Assembly: GCA_013151535.1 (NCBI GenBank)
Contig: JAADIC010000135.1
Span: 1 to 10,303, forward strand
Origin: Alphaproteobacteria bacterium
GTDB lineage: Bacteria; Pseudomonadota; Alphaproteobacteria; Rhodobacterales; Rhodobacteraceae
Length of the DNA stretch: 10,303 nt
Reading direction: 5' to 3'
Shown here piece after piece: positions 1-5,675 of the stretch. The translations under genes and the position numbers were made by a program. How positions within the stretch are numbered: the first letter of the stretch is position 1; the number at the start of each line of letters is the position of its first letter. The notes beneath the pieces were generated by a model. That model was not told the origin of the DNA, ran no database searches, and saw only the letters and a list, made by a program, of their open reading frames with translations.

Positions 1-177
1 CTCGAGGCGTTCACATCGCTGAACGGCCCGGCGTTTTATGGCCTTCCGGCCAACGAAACCACGCTGACCCTGACCAAATCCACCCCGCAAGAATTCCCCG
101 CCAAAATCGACACACCCGATGGCCCCGTCACCCTGTTTGATCCCGGTTTTCCGCTCCACTGGAAAATCACCGCCTGA
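1..177 (+). CDS. pyrC: Dihydroorotase, C-terminal end (partial)
   Basis: Frame 1 is open from the first base to a TGA at 175-177 and gives 58 residues. The visible end (FTSLNGPAFYGLPANE near residues 4-19, then a short tail ending FPLHWKITA) matches the C-terminus of class II (E. coli PyrC-type) dihydroorotase, which closes carbamoyl-aspartate to dihydroorotate in de novo pyrimidine synthesis. The zinc-binding and catalytic histidines lie upstream, outside the window, so the activity cannot be checked here. The next gene, pyrE, works two steps later in the same pathway, which strongly supports the call. The 5' end is cut by the window edge. Confidence 0.9.
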   Translation, partial: LEAFTSLNGPAFYGLPANETTLTLTKSTPQEFPAKIDTPDGPVTLFDPGFPLHWKITA

Positions 178-178
178 T

Positions 179-220
179 CTTCTTTGTCCCAAAAATATCC
201 TCGCGCGAAGCGCATAAAGG
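179..220 (+). other. pyrC-pyrE spacer with Rhodobacterales-like linker motif
   Basis: The 51-base spacer holds TCTTTGTCCCAAAAATATCC (181-200) followed by a GC-rich stretch, GCGCGAAGCGC, at 203-213. From memory, very similar 'tttgtcccaaa-tatcc' strings recur between genes across Rhodobacteraceae genomes; I cannot verify that here. Only one copy is visible in this window. The segment ends in the AAAGG used as pyrE ribosome binding site (217-220). It may be a short dispersed intergenic element or simply a leader. Confidence 0.35.
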
Positions 221-228
221 TTGCCCAT

Positions 229-906
229 ATGATCCCGTCCGCCTTTCCTGAAAAATCCGAAATCGCCCGCCTGACCGCCCGCATGCTGCTGGAAATCAAG
301 GCGGTGCATTTCAACACGGCTGAACCGTTCACCCTGGCCTCGGGCCTGCCATCCCCCACCTATATTGACTGCCGCAAGCTGATCTCGCATCCGCGCATCC
401 GCTCGATCCTGATGGATTTCATGGCCGTCACCGTGATGCGCGACGCGGGGTTCGAGGCGTTTGACAACATTGCCGGGGGCGAAACCGCCGGCATACCGTT
501 TGCCGCGCTTATGGCCGAACGTCTGGCCCTGCCGATGACTTATGTGCGTAAAAAACCCAAAGGCTACGGGCGCAATGCCCGTATCGAGGGCGACATGACC
601 GAGGGGCAGCGGGTGCTGCTGGTCGAAGATTTGACAACCGATGGCGGCTCCAAGCTGTCATTTGTCGATGCTATCCGCGAGACCGGCGCAACCTGCGGCC
701 ACACGGCGGTGATTTTTTATTACGACATTTTCCCGGAAACCGAAAAGACGCTGGGCGATCACGGCATCAGGTTGCACCATCTGTGCACATGGTGGGACGT
801 TCTGGCCGAAGCCAAAACCGGCGGGCATTTTGACAGCGAGACCATTGCGGTGGTCCAAGCGTTTCTGAACGCCCCGCGAGACTGGCAACAGGCCAACAGA
901 ACCTAG
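229..906 (+). CDS. pyrE: Orotate phosphoribosyltransferase
   Basis: 225 residues. OPRT transfers orotate onto PRPP to form OMP, the fifth step of UMP synthesis, in the cytosol. The type I PRTase PRPP-binding motif VLLVEDLTTDGGS is at residues 129-141 with the acidic pair E133/D134, and the lysine/arginine-rich catalytic loop RKKPKGYGRNA precedes it near 107-117. FTLASGLPSPTYIDCRK near 27-43 is the N-terminal substrate-binding region usual for the family. The ATG at 229 is chosen because AAAGG ends 8 bases upstream; an in-frame TTG at 184 would add 15 basic residues lying in the spacer motif and has no good ribosome binding site. It follows pyrC by 51 bases and precedes the nucleoside hydrolase by about 21, so the three are probably cotranscribed. 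Confidence 0.95.
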   Translation: MIPSAFPEKSEIARLTARMLLEIKAVHFNTAEPFTLASGLPSPTYIDCRKLISHPRIRSILMDFMAVTVMRDAGFEAFDNIAGGETAGIPFAALMAERLALPMTYVRKKPKGYGRNARIEGDMTEGQRVLLVEDLTTDGGSKLSFVDAIRETGATCGHTAVIFYYDIFPETEKTLGDHGIRLHHLCTWWDVLAEAKTGGHFDSETIAVVQAFLNAPRDWQQANRT

Positions 907-927
907 AACGGGTATAAGAGCATGGAA

Positions 928-1863
928 ATGGCACGCAAGATCATCATCGACACTGACCCCGGCCAAGACGATGCGGTGGCAATCCTGCTGGCGCTGGCCT
1001 CAAACGAGCTTGAGGTGCTGGGCCTGACAGCGGTGGCCGGAAATGTGCCCCTGCCCCTGACTGAACTCAACAGCCGCAAGATTTGTGAGCTTGCGGGCAA
1101 GCCTGAAACCAGGGTTTTTGCCGGTTGCGCCGCGCCGCTCAGCCGCAAGCTGGTGACAGCCGAGCATGTGCATGGCCGCACCGGGCTGGACGGGCCGGAA
1201 CTGCCCGATCCGGTGATGCCCCTGCAAGACCAGCACGGCGTTGATTTCATTATAGAAACCTTGCGATCCGAGCCTTCTAAAACGGTTACGCTTTGCCCAC
1301 TTGGCCCGCTGACAAATATTGCCACGGCGTTCAATCGCGCGCCGGACGTGGTTGAGAAGGTCGAGGAAATCGTGCTGATGGGCGGGGCCTATTTCGAGGT
1401 CGGCAATATCACCCCGGCGGCTGAATTCAACATTTACGTCGATCCCCAAGCCGCTGATATCGTGATGAAATCCGGCGCAAAAATCACCATCATGCCGCTG
1501 GATGTGACCCATAAGGCCCTGACCACCCGCGCCCGTATCGATGCCTTTCGCGCCATGAACACCCCGGTCGGCACCGCCGTTGCCGATTTCACCGACTTTT
1601 TCGAGCGCTTCGACATGGCCAAATACGGCTCAGAAGGCGCGCCTTTGCATGACCCTTGCGTGATCGCCTATCTGATCCGCCCGGAATTATTCACCGGCCG
1701 CCATATCAATGTGGAGATCGAAACCATGTCGGAACTGACCCTCGGCATGACTGTCGCCGATTGGTGGGGCGTCACGGATCGCGCGCCAAACGCCACCTTC
1801 ATGGGCGATATTGACGCTGAAGGCTTTTACGATCTGCTGATCGAGCGCATTGCCCGGCTTTAA
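928..1863 (+). CDS. Inosine-uridine preferring nucleoside hydrolase family protein
   Basis: 311 residues from this start. Family members hydrolyse the N-glycosidic bond of ribonucleosides to free base and ribose. The N-terminal calcium-binding signature DTDPGQDDA is at residues 8-16 and supplies D10, D14 and D15. AEFN ends at N168, and the catalytic HDP is at H241/D242. These numbers coincide with those known for the Crithidia fasciculata enzyme (D10, D14, D15, N168, H241, D242), so the active site looks complete. An ATG at 922 is in frame, but AAGAG at 916-920 lies one base from it and seven from the 928 ATG, so 928 is preferred. Lying just behind pyrE, it probably feeds uracil or hypoxanthine into salvage; the base preference (uridine, inosine or other) cannot be read from sequence. 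Confidence 0.88.
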   Translation: MARKIIIDTDPGQDDAVAILLALASNELEVLGLTAVAGNVPLPLTELNSRKICELAGKPETRVFAGCAAPLSRKLVTAEHVHGRTGLDGPELPDPVMPLQDQHGVDFIIETLRSEPSKTVTLCPLGPLTNIATAFNRAPDVVEKVEEIVLMGGAYFEVGNITPAAEFNIYVDPQAADIVMKSGAKITIMPLDVTHKALTTRARIDAFRAMNTPVGTAVADFTDFFERFDMAKYGSEGAPLHDPCVIAYLIRPELFTGRHINVEIETMSELTLGMTVADWWGVTDRAPNATFMGDIDAEGFYDLLIERIARL

Positions 1864-2019
1864 GCCTTTCATGCAAATACTGCCCAAATAATCGGCATTT
1901 ACCAAGAATTAAGCCTGATTTCAGGGCAGTCAAAAAATTCGCACCCGGTTTTGCTGCTTCCCCCTTCCCAAACGCCCCGCCCCGCGCTTTGAAACCGCAA
2001 ACCATTTCAGGAGAGCGTT

Positions 2020-3198
2020 ATGAACGGTGCGGATACAGCGTGGATACTTGTGGCAACGGCTTTGGTGCTGTTCATGACCCTGCCGGGGCTGGCGCTGTTT
2101 TACGGCGGGCTGGTCAGGGCGCGCAATGTTTTGTCGGTTTTCATGCAATGTTTTGCCATCGCCGCCCTGATGAGCGTGCTTTGGCTGATCGCCGGTTATA
2201 CCATCGCTTTTGGTGGCGACGGCCCGTTTTGGGGCGGGCTGGATCGGTTGTTTCTGAGCGGCGTGGATGCCGACACCGTCAGGGGCACCCTGCCCGAGGT
2301 GCTGTTCTTTGCCTTTCAGATGACCTTCGCCATCATCACCCCGGCCCTGATCGTCGGTGCCTATGTTGAACGCATCGGCTTTGGTTTCGTGCTGGTGTTT
2401 TCCGGCCTGTGGATGCTGCTGGTTTACGCGCCAGTGGCCCATTGGGTTTGGGGCGGCGGCTTTTTGTCGGATGGCGGTATATTCGGCGCGATAGGTATAC
2501 GTGATTTCGCAGGCGGCGTGGTGGTGCATGAAACCGCCGGTCTGGCCTCGCTTGTGATCGCCGTTGTGCTGGGTGCGCGGCGCGACAAATCCAAGCCGCC
2601 GCATAATCCGGGCTATGTGATGCTTGGCGCAGCGATGCTGTGGGTTGGCTGGTTCGGCTTTAACGCGGGCTCGCAACTGGCGGCGGATGGCGGCGCGGCC
2701 ATGGCCCTGACGGTGACGCATCTGTCAGCCGCCGCCGCCTCGCTGAGCTGGGCAGCGTGGGAGCGGATCAAATACGGCAAATCCTCCCTGATCGGTCTGG
2801 TCACCGGCACCATTGCCGGTCTGGCCTCGATCACTCCGGCCTCGGGTTTTGTCGGGCCGGTTGAGGCGCTGGTGATTGGCACCGTGGCCGGTGTTTTGTG
2901 TCAGGAGGCCTGCTCAATCATCAAGAACCGCCTGAAAATTGACGACACGCTGGATGTATTCGCAGTGCACGGAGTTGGCGGCATTTTCGGCACCATCATG
3001 ATTGCGGTGTTTGGCGTGGGCAGCTTCACCGCCCAGCTTGGCACTTTGGCAATCGTTGGTGTGTTCACGCTGGTCGCGACTTATGTGATCGTCAAGATCG
3101 CCGCCCTCATCACCCCGATCCGTGTCAGTGAAGAAGACGAGTTCACCGGCCTTGATCTGGCCAGCCACGGCGAGCGGGCTTACGAGCTGAATTCCTGA
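2020..3198 (+). CDS. amtB: Ammonium transporter (Amt/AmtB family)
   Basis: 392 residues, inner membrane, about eleven hydrophobic spans between residues 6 and 365. It conducts ammonium/ammonia for nitrogen assimilation. The twin pore histidines are visible: H170 in DFAGGVVVHETAG and H317 in FAVHGVGGIFGT, with the ammonium-site aspartate D162 eight residues before H170, as in E. coli AmtB (D160/H168). Gate residues F103 and F214 and S218 (FGFNAGS) also fit. The C-terminal tail has the conserved GLDLASHGERAY (377-388), which in the family contacts the PII protein GlnK. No cleavable signal peptide extension is seen. AGGAGAG ends about six bases before the ATG. Unlike many bacterial amtB genes, no glnK/glnB lies beside it: a nucleoside hydrolase is upstream and a convergent gene overlaps its last 19 bases. 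Confidence 0.95.
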   Translation: MNGADTAWILVATALVLFMTLPGLALFYGGLVRARNVLSVFMQCFAIAALMSVLWLIAGYTIAFGGDGPFWGGLDRLFLSGVDADTVRGTLPEVLFFAFQMTFAIITPALIVGAYVERIGFGFVLVFSGLWMLLVYAPVAHWVWGGGFLSDGGIFGAIGIRDFAGGVVVHETAGLASLVIAVVLGARRDKSKPPHNPGYVMLGAAMLWVGWFGFNAGSQLAADGGAAMALTVTHLSAAAASLSWAAWERIKYGKSSLIGLVTGTIAGLASITPASGFVGPVEALVIGTVAGVLCQEACSIIKNRLKIDDTLDVFAVHGVGGIFGTIMIAVFGVGSFTAQLGTLAIVGVFTLVATYVIVKIAALITPIRVSEEDEFTGLDLASHGERAYELNS

Positions 3199-3638
3199 CC
3201 ATATAACGCGCGCGCGCGTTCATCAAAGGCGCGCACGATGCGTCGCATGGCTTCGTTGAACACGACCCCGATCACCGCTTGCAGGATGGCGGATTTGAAT
3301 TCAAAATCGACAAAGAAATCAACCTCGCAGCCGCCTTCAACATCCTTGAAATGCCAGTGGTTGTTCAAATAGCGAAACGGCCCGTCGAGATATTCAACAT
3401 CAACACAGTTTGCCGCCGGGTTCAGGGTCACGCGCGAGGCGAAGCGCTCGCGAAACAGCTTGAAGGAAATCACCAGATCGGCCTCGATCACCTCGCCGGT
3501 TTCGGTCATCCGCCGCTTGTTGATGCGCGCCGCCGCGCACCACGGCAAAAACTCGGGATAACGCGCCACATCGGCCACCAGATCGTACATTTGACGCGCC
3601 GAATAGGGAATGATGCGTTTTTCGGTGTGGGTCGGCAT
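3180..3638 (-). CDS. RatA/Coq10-like SRPBCC (START-fold) protein
   Basis: 152 residues, a single START/SRPBCC lipid-binding domain of the polyketide cyclase/Coq10 group. The N-terminal stretch (IIPYSARQMYDLVADV, then YPEFLPWC near 27-34) and the central EADLVISFKLFRE followed by DGPFRYLNNHW are typical. Alphaproteobacterial members are usually annotated as 'RatA toxin' or coenzyme Q-binding protein; by homology to mitochondrial Coq10 a role in ubiquinone handling is the better guess, and nothing here supports a toxin-antitoxin pair. Its stop overlaps the 3' end of amtB by 19 bases in tail-to-tail orientation. It is divergent from hpt across 91 bases. The start is the ATG at 3638; AAAGG lies about eleven bases upstream, a slightly long spacing. 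Confidence 0.85.
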   Translation of the reverse strand: MPTHTEKRIIPYSARQMYDLVADVARYPEFLPWCAAARINKRRMTETGEVIEADLVISFKLFRERFASRVTLNPAANCVDVEYLDGPFRYLNNHWHFKDVEGGCEVDFFVDFEFKSAILQAVIGVVFNEAMRRIVRAFDERARALYGQEFSS

Positions 3639-3705
3639 CTGGGCGGTGGCCTTTCACGGCAGGCAAGCTATAAGCAAACGGGGGCATGGGCGTCTTTTCC
3701 TATTT

Positions 3706-3713
3706 TGACGTCA
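3706..3713. promoter_or_regulatory. TGACGTCA palindrome in the ratA-like/hpt divergent spacer
   Basis: A perfect 8-base palindrome lies 16 bases before the hpt ATG, just upstream of its GAGGG ribosome binding site (3721-3725), in the 91-base spacer between divergent genes. It could be an operator half or part of a promoter (TTGACG at 3705-3710 resembles a -35 box, but no -10 fits behind it before the start codon). An 8-base palindrome can arise by chance, so confidence is low. Confidence 0.2.
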
Positions 3714-3729
3714 TATTCAAGAGGGTAAA

Positions 3730-4275
3730 ATGGATCATTCAAACTATGTGATCGACCAGATGATCTCGGCCAAATCCATTGCCGCGCGGGTCGAGGCGCT
3801 GGCCCATGAAATCCATGACGCCTTTGAAGGTACCGACAAACTGATCGTGATCGGCCTTTTGCGCGGCTCGTTCATCTTCATTTCCGATCTGGTGCGCGAA
3901 CTTGATTTGCCGGTCGAGGTCGATTTTCTGGAAACCTCGTCTTACGGCGACGGTATGGAAAGCTCGCGCGAGGTGCGCATTCTGAAAGATTTGCGCGGTG
4001 AAATCGAAGGGCGCGATATTCTGGTGGTCGAGGATATCGTCGATACCGGCCACACATTGCACCACGTTTTGAACCTGCTGCAGTCGCGCAAGCCCAAGCG
4101 GATGGAGGTCTGCGCTCTGCTCGACAAACCCTCGCGCCGCGAGGTGGATGTCAAGGCGACCTGGGTCGGATTTGAAATTCCTGATAAATTTGTCGTCGGC
4201 TATGGCATTGATTACGCACAAAGAAACCGCAACCTCGATCACATCGGGGCGGTGCGGTTTCTGGATGAGGATTAA
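3730..4275 (+). CDS. hpt: Hypoxanthine phosphoribosyltransferase
   Basis: 181 residues, close to the usual length. The enzyme converts hypoxanthine (often also guanine) plus PRPP to IMP/GMP in purine salvage. The PRPP-binding loop VVEDIVDTGHTL is at residues 99-110 with the acidic pair E101/D102. The base-binding region ALLDKPSRR and the C-terminal FVVGYGIDYAQRNRNL are typical of bacterial HPRT. GAGGG at 3721-3725 precedes the ATG by four bases. The upstream gene is divergent, so hpt should have its own promoter in the 91-base spacer. Its TAA is followed, in the same reading frame and without any gap, by the remnant of a cytochrome c gene, so the 3' flank looks rearranged although hpt itself appears intact. 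Hypoxanthine released by the nucleoside hydrolase at 928-1863 would be its substrate. Confidence 0.93.
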   Translation: MDHSNYVIDQMISAKSIAARVEALAHEIHDAFEGTDKLIVIGLLRGSFIFISDLVRELDLPVEVDFLETSSYGDGMESSREVRILKDLRGEIEGRDILVVEDIVDTGHTLHHVLNLLQSRKPKRMEVCALLDKPSRREVDVKATWVGFEIPDKFVVGYGIDYAQRNRNLDHIGAVRFLDED

Positions 4276-4398
4276 GACGGCTTCACGCCGGAGCATGAAG
4301 CCGCTGGCGCACAGATGGCGGATGTGGTTGAAAATATGTCAAAACTATCCGATGATGACCTCGCGGCCATCGCCGCCTGTCTGAAGGAATTACCATGA
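4276..4398 (+). pseudogene. C-terminal remnant of a c-type cytochrome gene
   Basis: Directly after the hpt stop and in the same frame are 40 codons ending in TGA (4396-4398). The peptide, which contains GAQMADVVENMSKLSDDDL and ends AAIAACLKELP, resembles the last helix of class I/diheme cytochrome c proteins (typical endings '..VV-N-SKL-D-DL-AIA-YLK-LP'). No haem motif CXXCH, no signal peptide and no good start codon remain, because the preceding sequence is hpt. The cysteine in IAACLK, where the family usually has tyrosine, is one base away (tgt/tat) and may reflect decay. The interpretation is a deletion that removed most of a cytochrome gene up to the hpt stop. The family assignment is from memory of the C-terminal pattern only. 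Arms CGGCTTC (4278-4284) and GAAGCCG (4297-4303) could also form a hairpin. Confidence 0.55.
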
Positions 4399-4574
4399 AC
4401 TTCTTCTGGTTTTTACGCATGAGCCGTCTGGTGCGCCGCCCGCGCTCGGGCAAGCAGTTGATTGTAATCGCTATTTTCGTCGCAATCGCGCTTGGGTTCT
4501 ATGGCATCGAGCAAATCTGGGGCTGGCCCGAGGGGTTGACGCCCAGTGGTGGCCGTGGCCGATTACTGCGCTAG
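4395..4574 (+). CDS. Small single-span membrane protein, 59 residues
   Basis: A short frame starts at ATG 4395, overlapping the cytochrome remnant's TGA as ATGA, and stops at TAG 4572-4574. AAGGA (4384-4388) lies six bases before the ATG, a good ribosome binding site. The protein has an arginine-rich N-terminus (FLRMSRLVRRPRSGK, residues 6-20), one hydrophobic helix (about 22-37, LIVIAIFVAIALGFYG) and a short WGWPEGLTP segment. The positive-inside rule puts the N-terminus in the cytoplasm. I recall similar small proteins (basic N-terminus, one helix, '-GIE-hydrophobic-WP-') in Rhodobacterales, but have no function for them. The ATGA overlap suggests it was translationally coupled to the lost cytochrome, so it may have assisted that protein. 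Its last 12 bases overlap the convergent lipA. It may now depend on hpt transcription. Confidence 0.6.
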   Translation: MNFFWFLRMSRLVRRPRSGKQLIVIAIFVAIALGFYGIEQIWGWPEGLTPSGGRGRLLR

Positions 4575-5516
4575 CATACTCGCCCGCGCCGCCCGAAGCC
4601 GGGCAAAATCATCGCCCGCGTGATAACTGGAACGGGTCAGCGGCGTGGCCGACACCATCAAAAACCCCTTGCCATAGGCGGCTTTTTCATAGGCGGCGAA
4701 TTCATCCGGCCTGATAAAGGCGGCAATGGCGTGATGCTTGGGCGTCGGTTGCAGATACTGCCCGATGGTCAGAAAATCCACATCCGCGGCGCGCAAATCA
4801 TCCATGACCTGATGCACGGATACCCGATCTTCGCCCAAACCGACCATGATGCCGGATTTGGTGAACATGGACGCGTCAAGCTCTTTCACCCGCTGCAACA
4901 GGCGTAAGGAGTGAAAATACCGCGCGCCAGGGCGCACGCTTGGATAGAGGCCGGGCACGGTTTCAAGGTTGTGGTTGAACACGTCAGGCTTGGCCGCGAC
5001 CACCACTTCAAGCGCATCCGGGCCGCAATTGAGGAAATCGGGTGTCAGAACCTCGATCGTGGTGTCGGGGGATTGCTGGCGAATGGCGCGGATGGTCCGG
5101 GCAAAATGTTCGGCCCCACCATCGCTGATATCGTCGCGGTCAACGCTGGTGACAACCACATGTTTCAGCCCCAGTTTGGCCACCGCCGCCGCTACGCGCC
5201 CCGGCTCAAACGCATCCAATTCACGACTTGCAGGCTTGCCGGTAGCGATGTTGCAAAAACTGCAGGCGCGCGTGCAGATATCGCCCATAATCATCATGGT
5301 GGCATGCCCCGCCGACCAGCATTCACCAACATTCGGGCAACCCGCCTCTTCACAGACCGTGACCAGATTATTGTCGCGCAGGGTGTCACGGGTTTTCTTG
5401 TAACCGGCAGAATTGGGCGCTTTGACCCTGATCCAGGCGGGCTTGCGCATCGGCGCATTATCCGCCCTATGGGCCTTTTCAGGATGGCGTTCGGCCGGAA
5501 TTTTCAAATCACGCAT
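4563..5516 (-). CDS. lipA: Lipoyl synthase
   Basis: 317 residues. LipA is a radical SAM enzyme that inserts two sulphurs into protein-bound octanoyl groups to make the lipoyl cofactor of 2-oxoacid dehydrogenases and the glycine cleavage system. The auxiliary [4Fe-4S] ligands are in CEEAGCPNVGEC (C55, C60, C66), the radical SAM motif CTRACSFC gives C81, C85 and C88, and the C-terminal RSSYHA (295-300) supplies the serine ligand. All key residues are present. The open frame extends upstream to 5765, but the ATG at 5516 is chosen because GAGGG sits seven bases before it (complement of 5524-5528) and the extra 83 residues have no family resemblance and run into the peroxiredoxin gene. A TATAAT -10 candidate lies at 5622-5627. 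The 3' end overlaps the small membrane gene by 12 bases. Confidence 0.96.
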   Translation of the reverse strand: MRDLKIPAERHPEKAHRADNAPMRKPAWIRVKAPNSAGYKKTRDTLRDNNLVTVCEEAGCPNVGECWSAGHATMMIMGDICTRACSFCNIATGKPASRELDAFEPGRVAAAVAKLGLKHVVVTSVDRDDISDGGAEHFARTIRAIRQQSPDTTIEVLTPDFLNCGPDALEVVVAAKPDVFNHNLETVPGLYPSVRPGARYFHSLRLLQRVKELDASMFTKSGIMVGLGEDRVSVHQVMDDLRAADVDFLTIGQYLQPTPKHHAIAAFIRPDEFAAYEKAAYGKGFLMVSATPLTRSSYHAGDDFARLRAARASMLAQ

Positions 5517-5612
5517 GGCGATACCCTCGTTGTTGCGGCCTATATAGGCGGCGCTTTCACGCTTGTCTCGCGAATTCCGCCCGGCGCATTCTGCATGGGA
5601 TATTGAGCCTAG

Positions 5613-5629
5613 TTTAGAATCATTATAAA
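5613..5629. promoter_or_regulatory. ICE/Irr-box-like palindrome between lipA and peroxiredoxin
   Basis: TTTAGAA-TCA-TTATAAA is a 7-3-7 inverted repeat with a single mismatched pair (G/T in the fifth position). As I recall it, the alphaproteobacterial iron control element bound by Irr is TTTAGAA-N3-TTCTAAA; this site agrees at 13 of 14 arm positions. It sits in the 159-base divergent spacer, 46 bases before the peroxiredoxin ATG, and covers the candidate lipA -10 box. LipA holds two [4Fe-4S] clusters, so iron control is reasonable. The site is also AT-rich as promoters are, so part of the match may be coincidental. Confidence 0.4.
5622..5627 (-). promoter_or_regulatory. Candidate -10 box (TATAAT) for lipA
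   Basis: Read on the minus strand, 5627 to 5622 is a perfect TATAAT, about 106 bases upstream of the lipA ATG. The -35 position is poor: CCATTG at a 17-base spacing, or TTGTGA at 14. It lies inside the ICE-like palindrome at 5613-5629, so a regulator bound there would cover it. On the plus strand the same AT-rich tract gives TATAAA (5624-5629), with TTGAGC (5603-5608) at a 15-base spacing, so it could instead or also serve the peroxiredoxin gene. Confidence 0.35.
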
Positions 5630-5675
5630 AAGCCCTCAAGCTCACAATGGGTGAGTCGATTGAAAGGAAATCAAC

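Noticed and set aside
1880..1929. Terminator after the nucleoside hydrolase (CTGCCC ... GGGCAG, and CCTG-ATTT-CAGG)
   Set aside because: The stems are short and followed by an A-tract, not a T-tract, on the plus strand.
1940..1957. Sigma-54-like promoter before amtB (CGCAC ... TTTGCT)
   Set aside because: The spacing between the -24 and -12 elements is one base too long and the invariant GG is CG.
1930..2721. 263-residue open frame opposite amtB
   Set aside because: The composition (His, Gln, Lys rich, low complexity) is that of the reverse complement of membrane-protein codons; amtB is certain.
3180..3638. A toxin-antitoxin module (RatA toxin)
   Set aside because: There is no partner gene (RatB-like) next to it; the sequence fits the Coq10-type START protein of alphaproteobacteria.
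4911..5606. 231-residue plus-strand frame opposite lipA
   Set aside because: lipA carries all family motifs on the other strand; this frame has no family resemblance.
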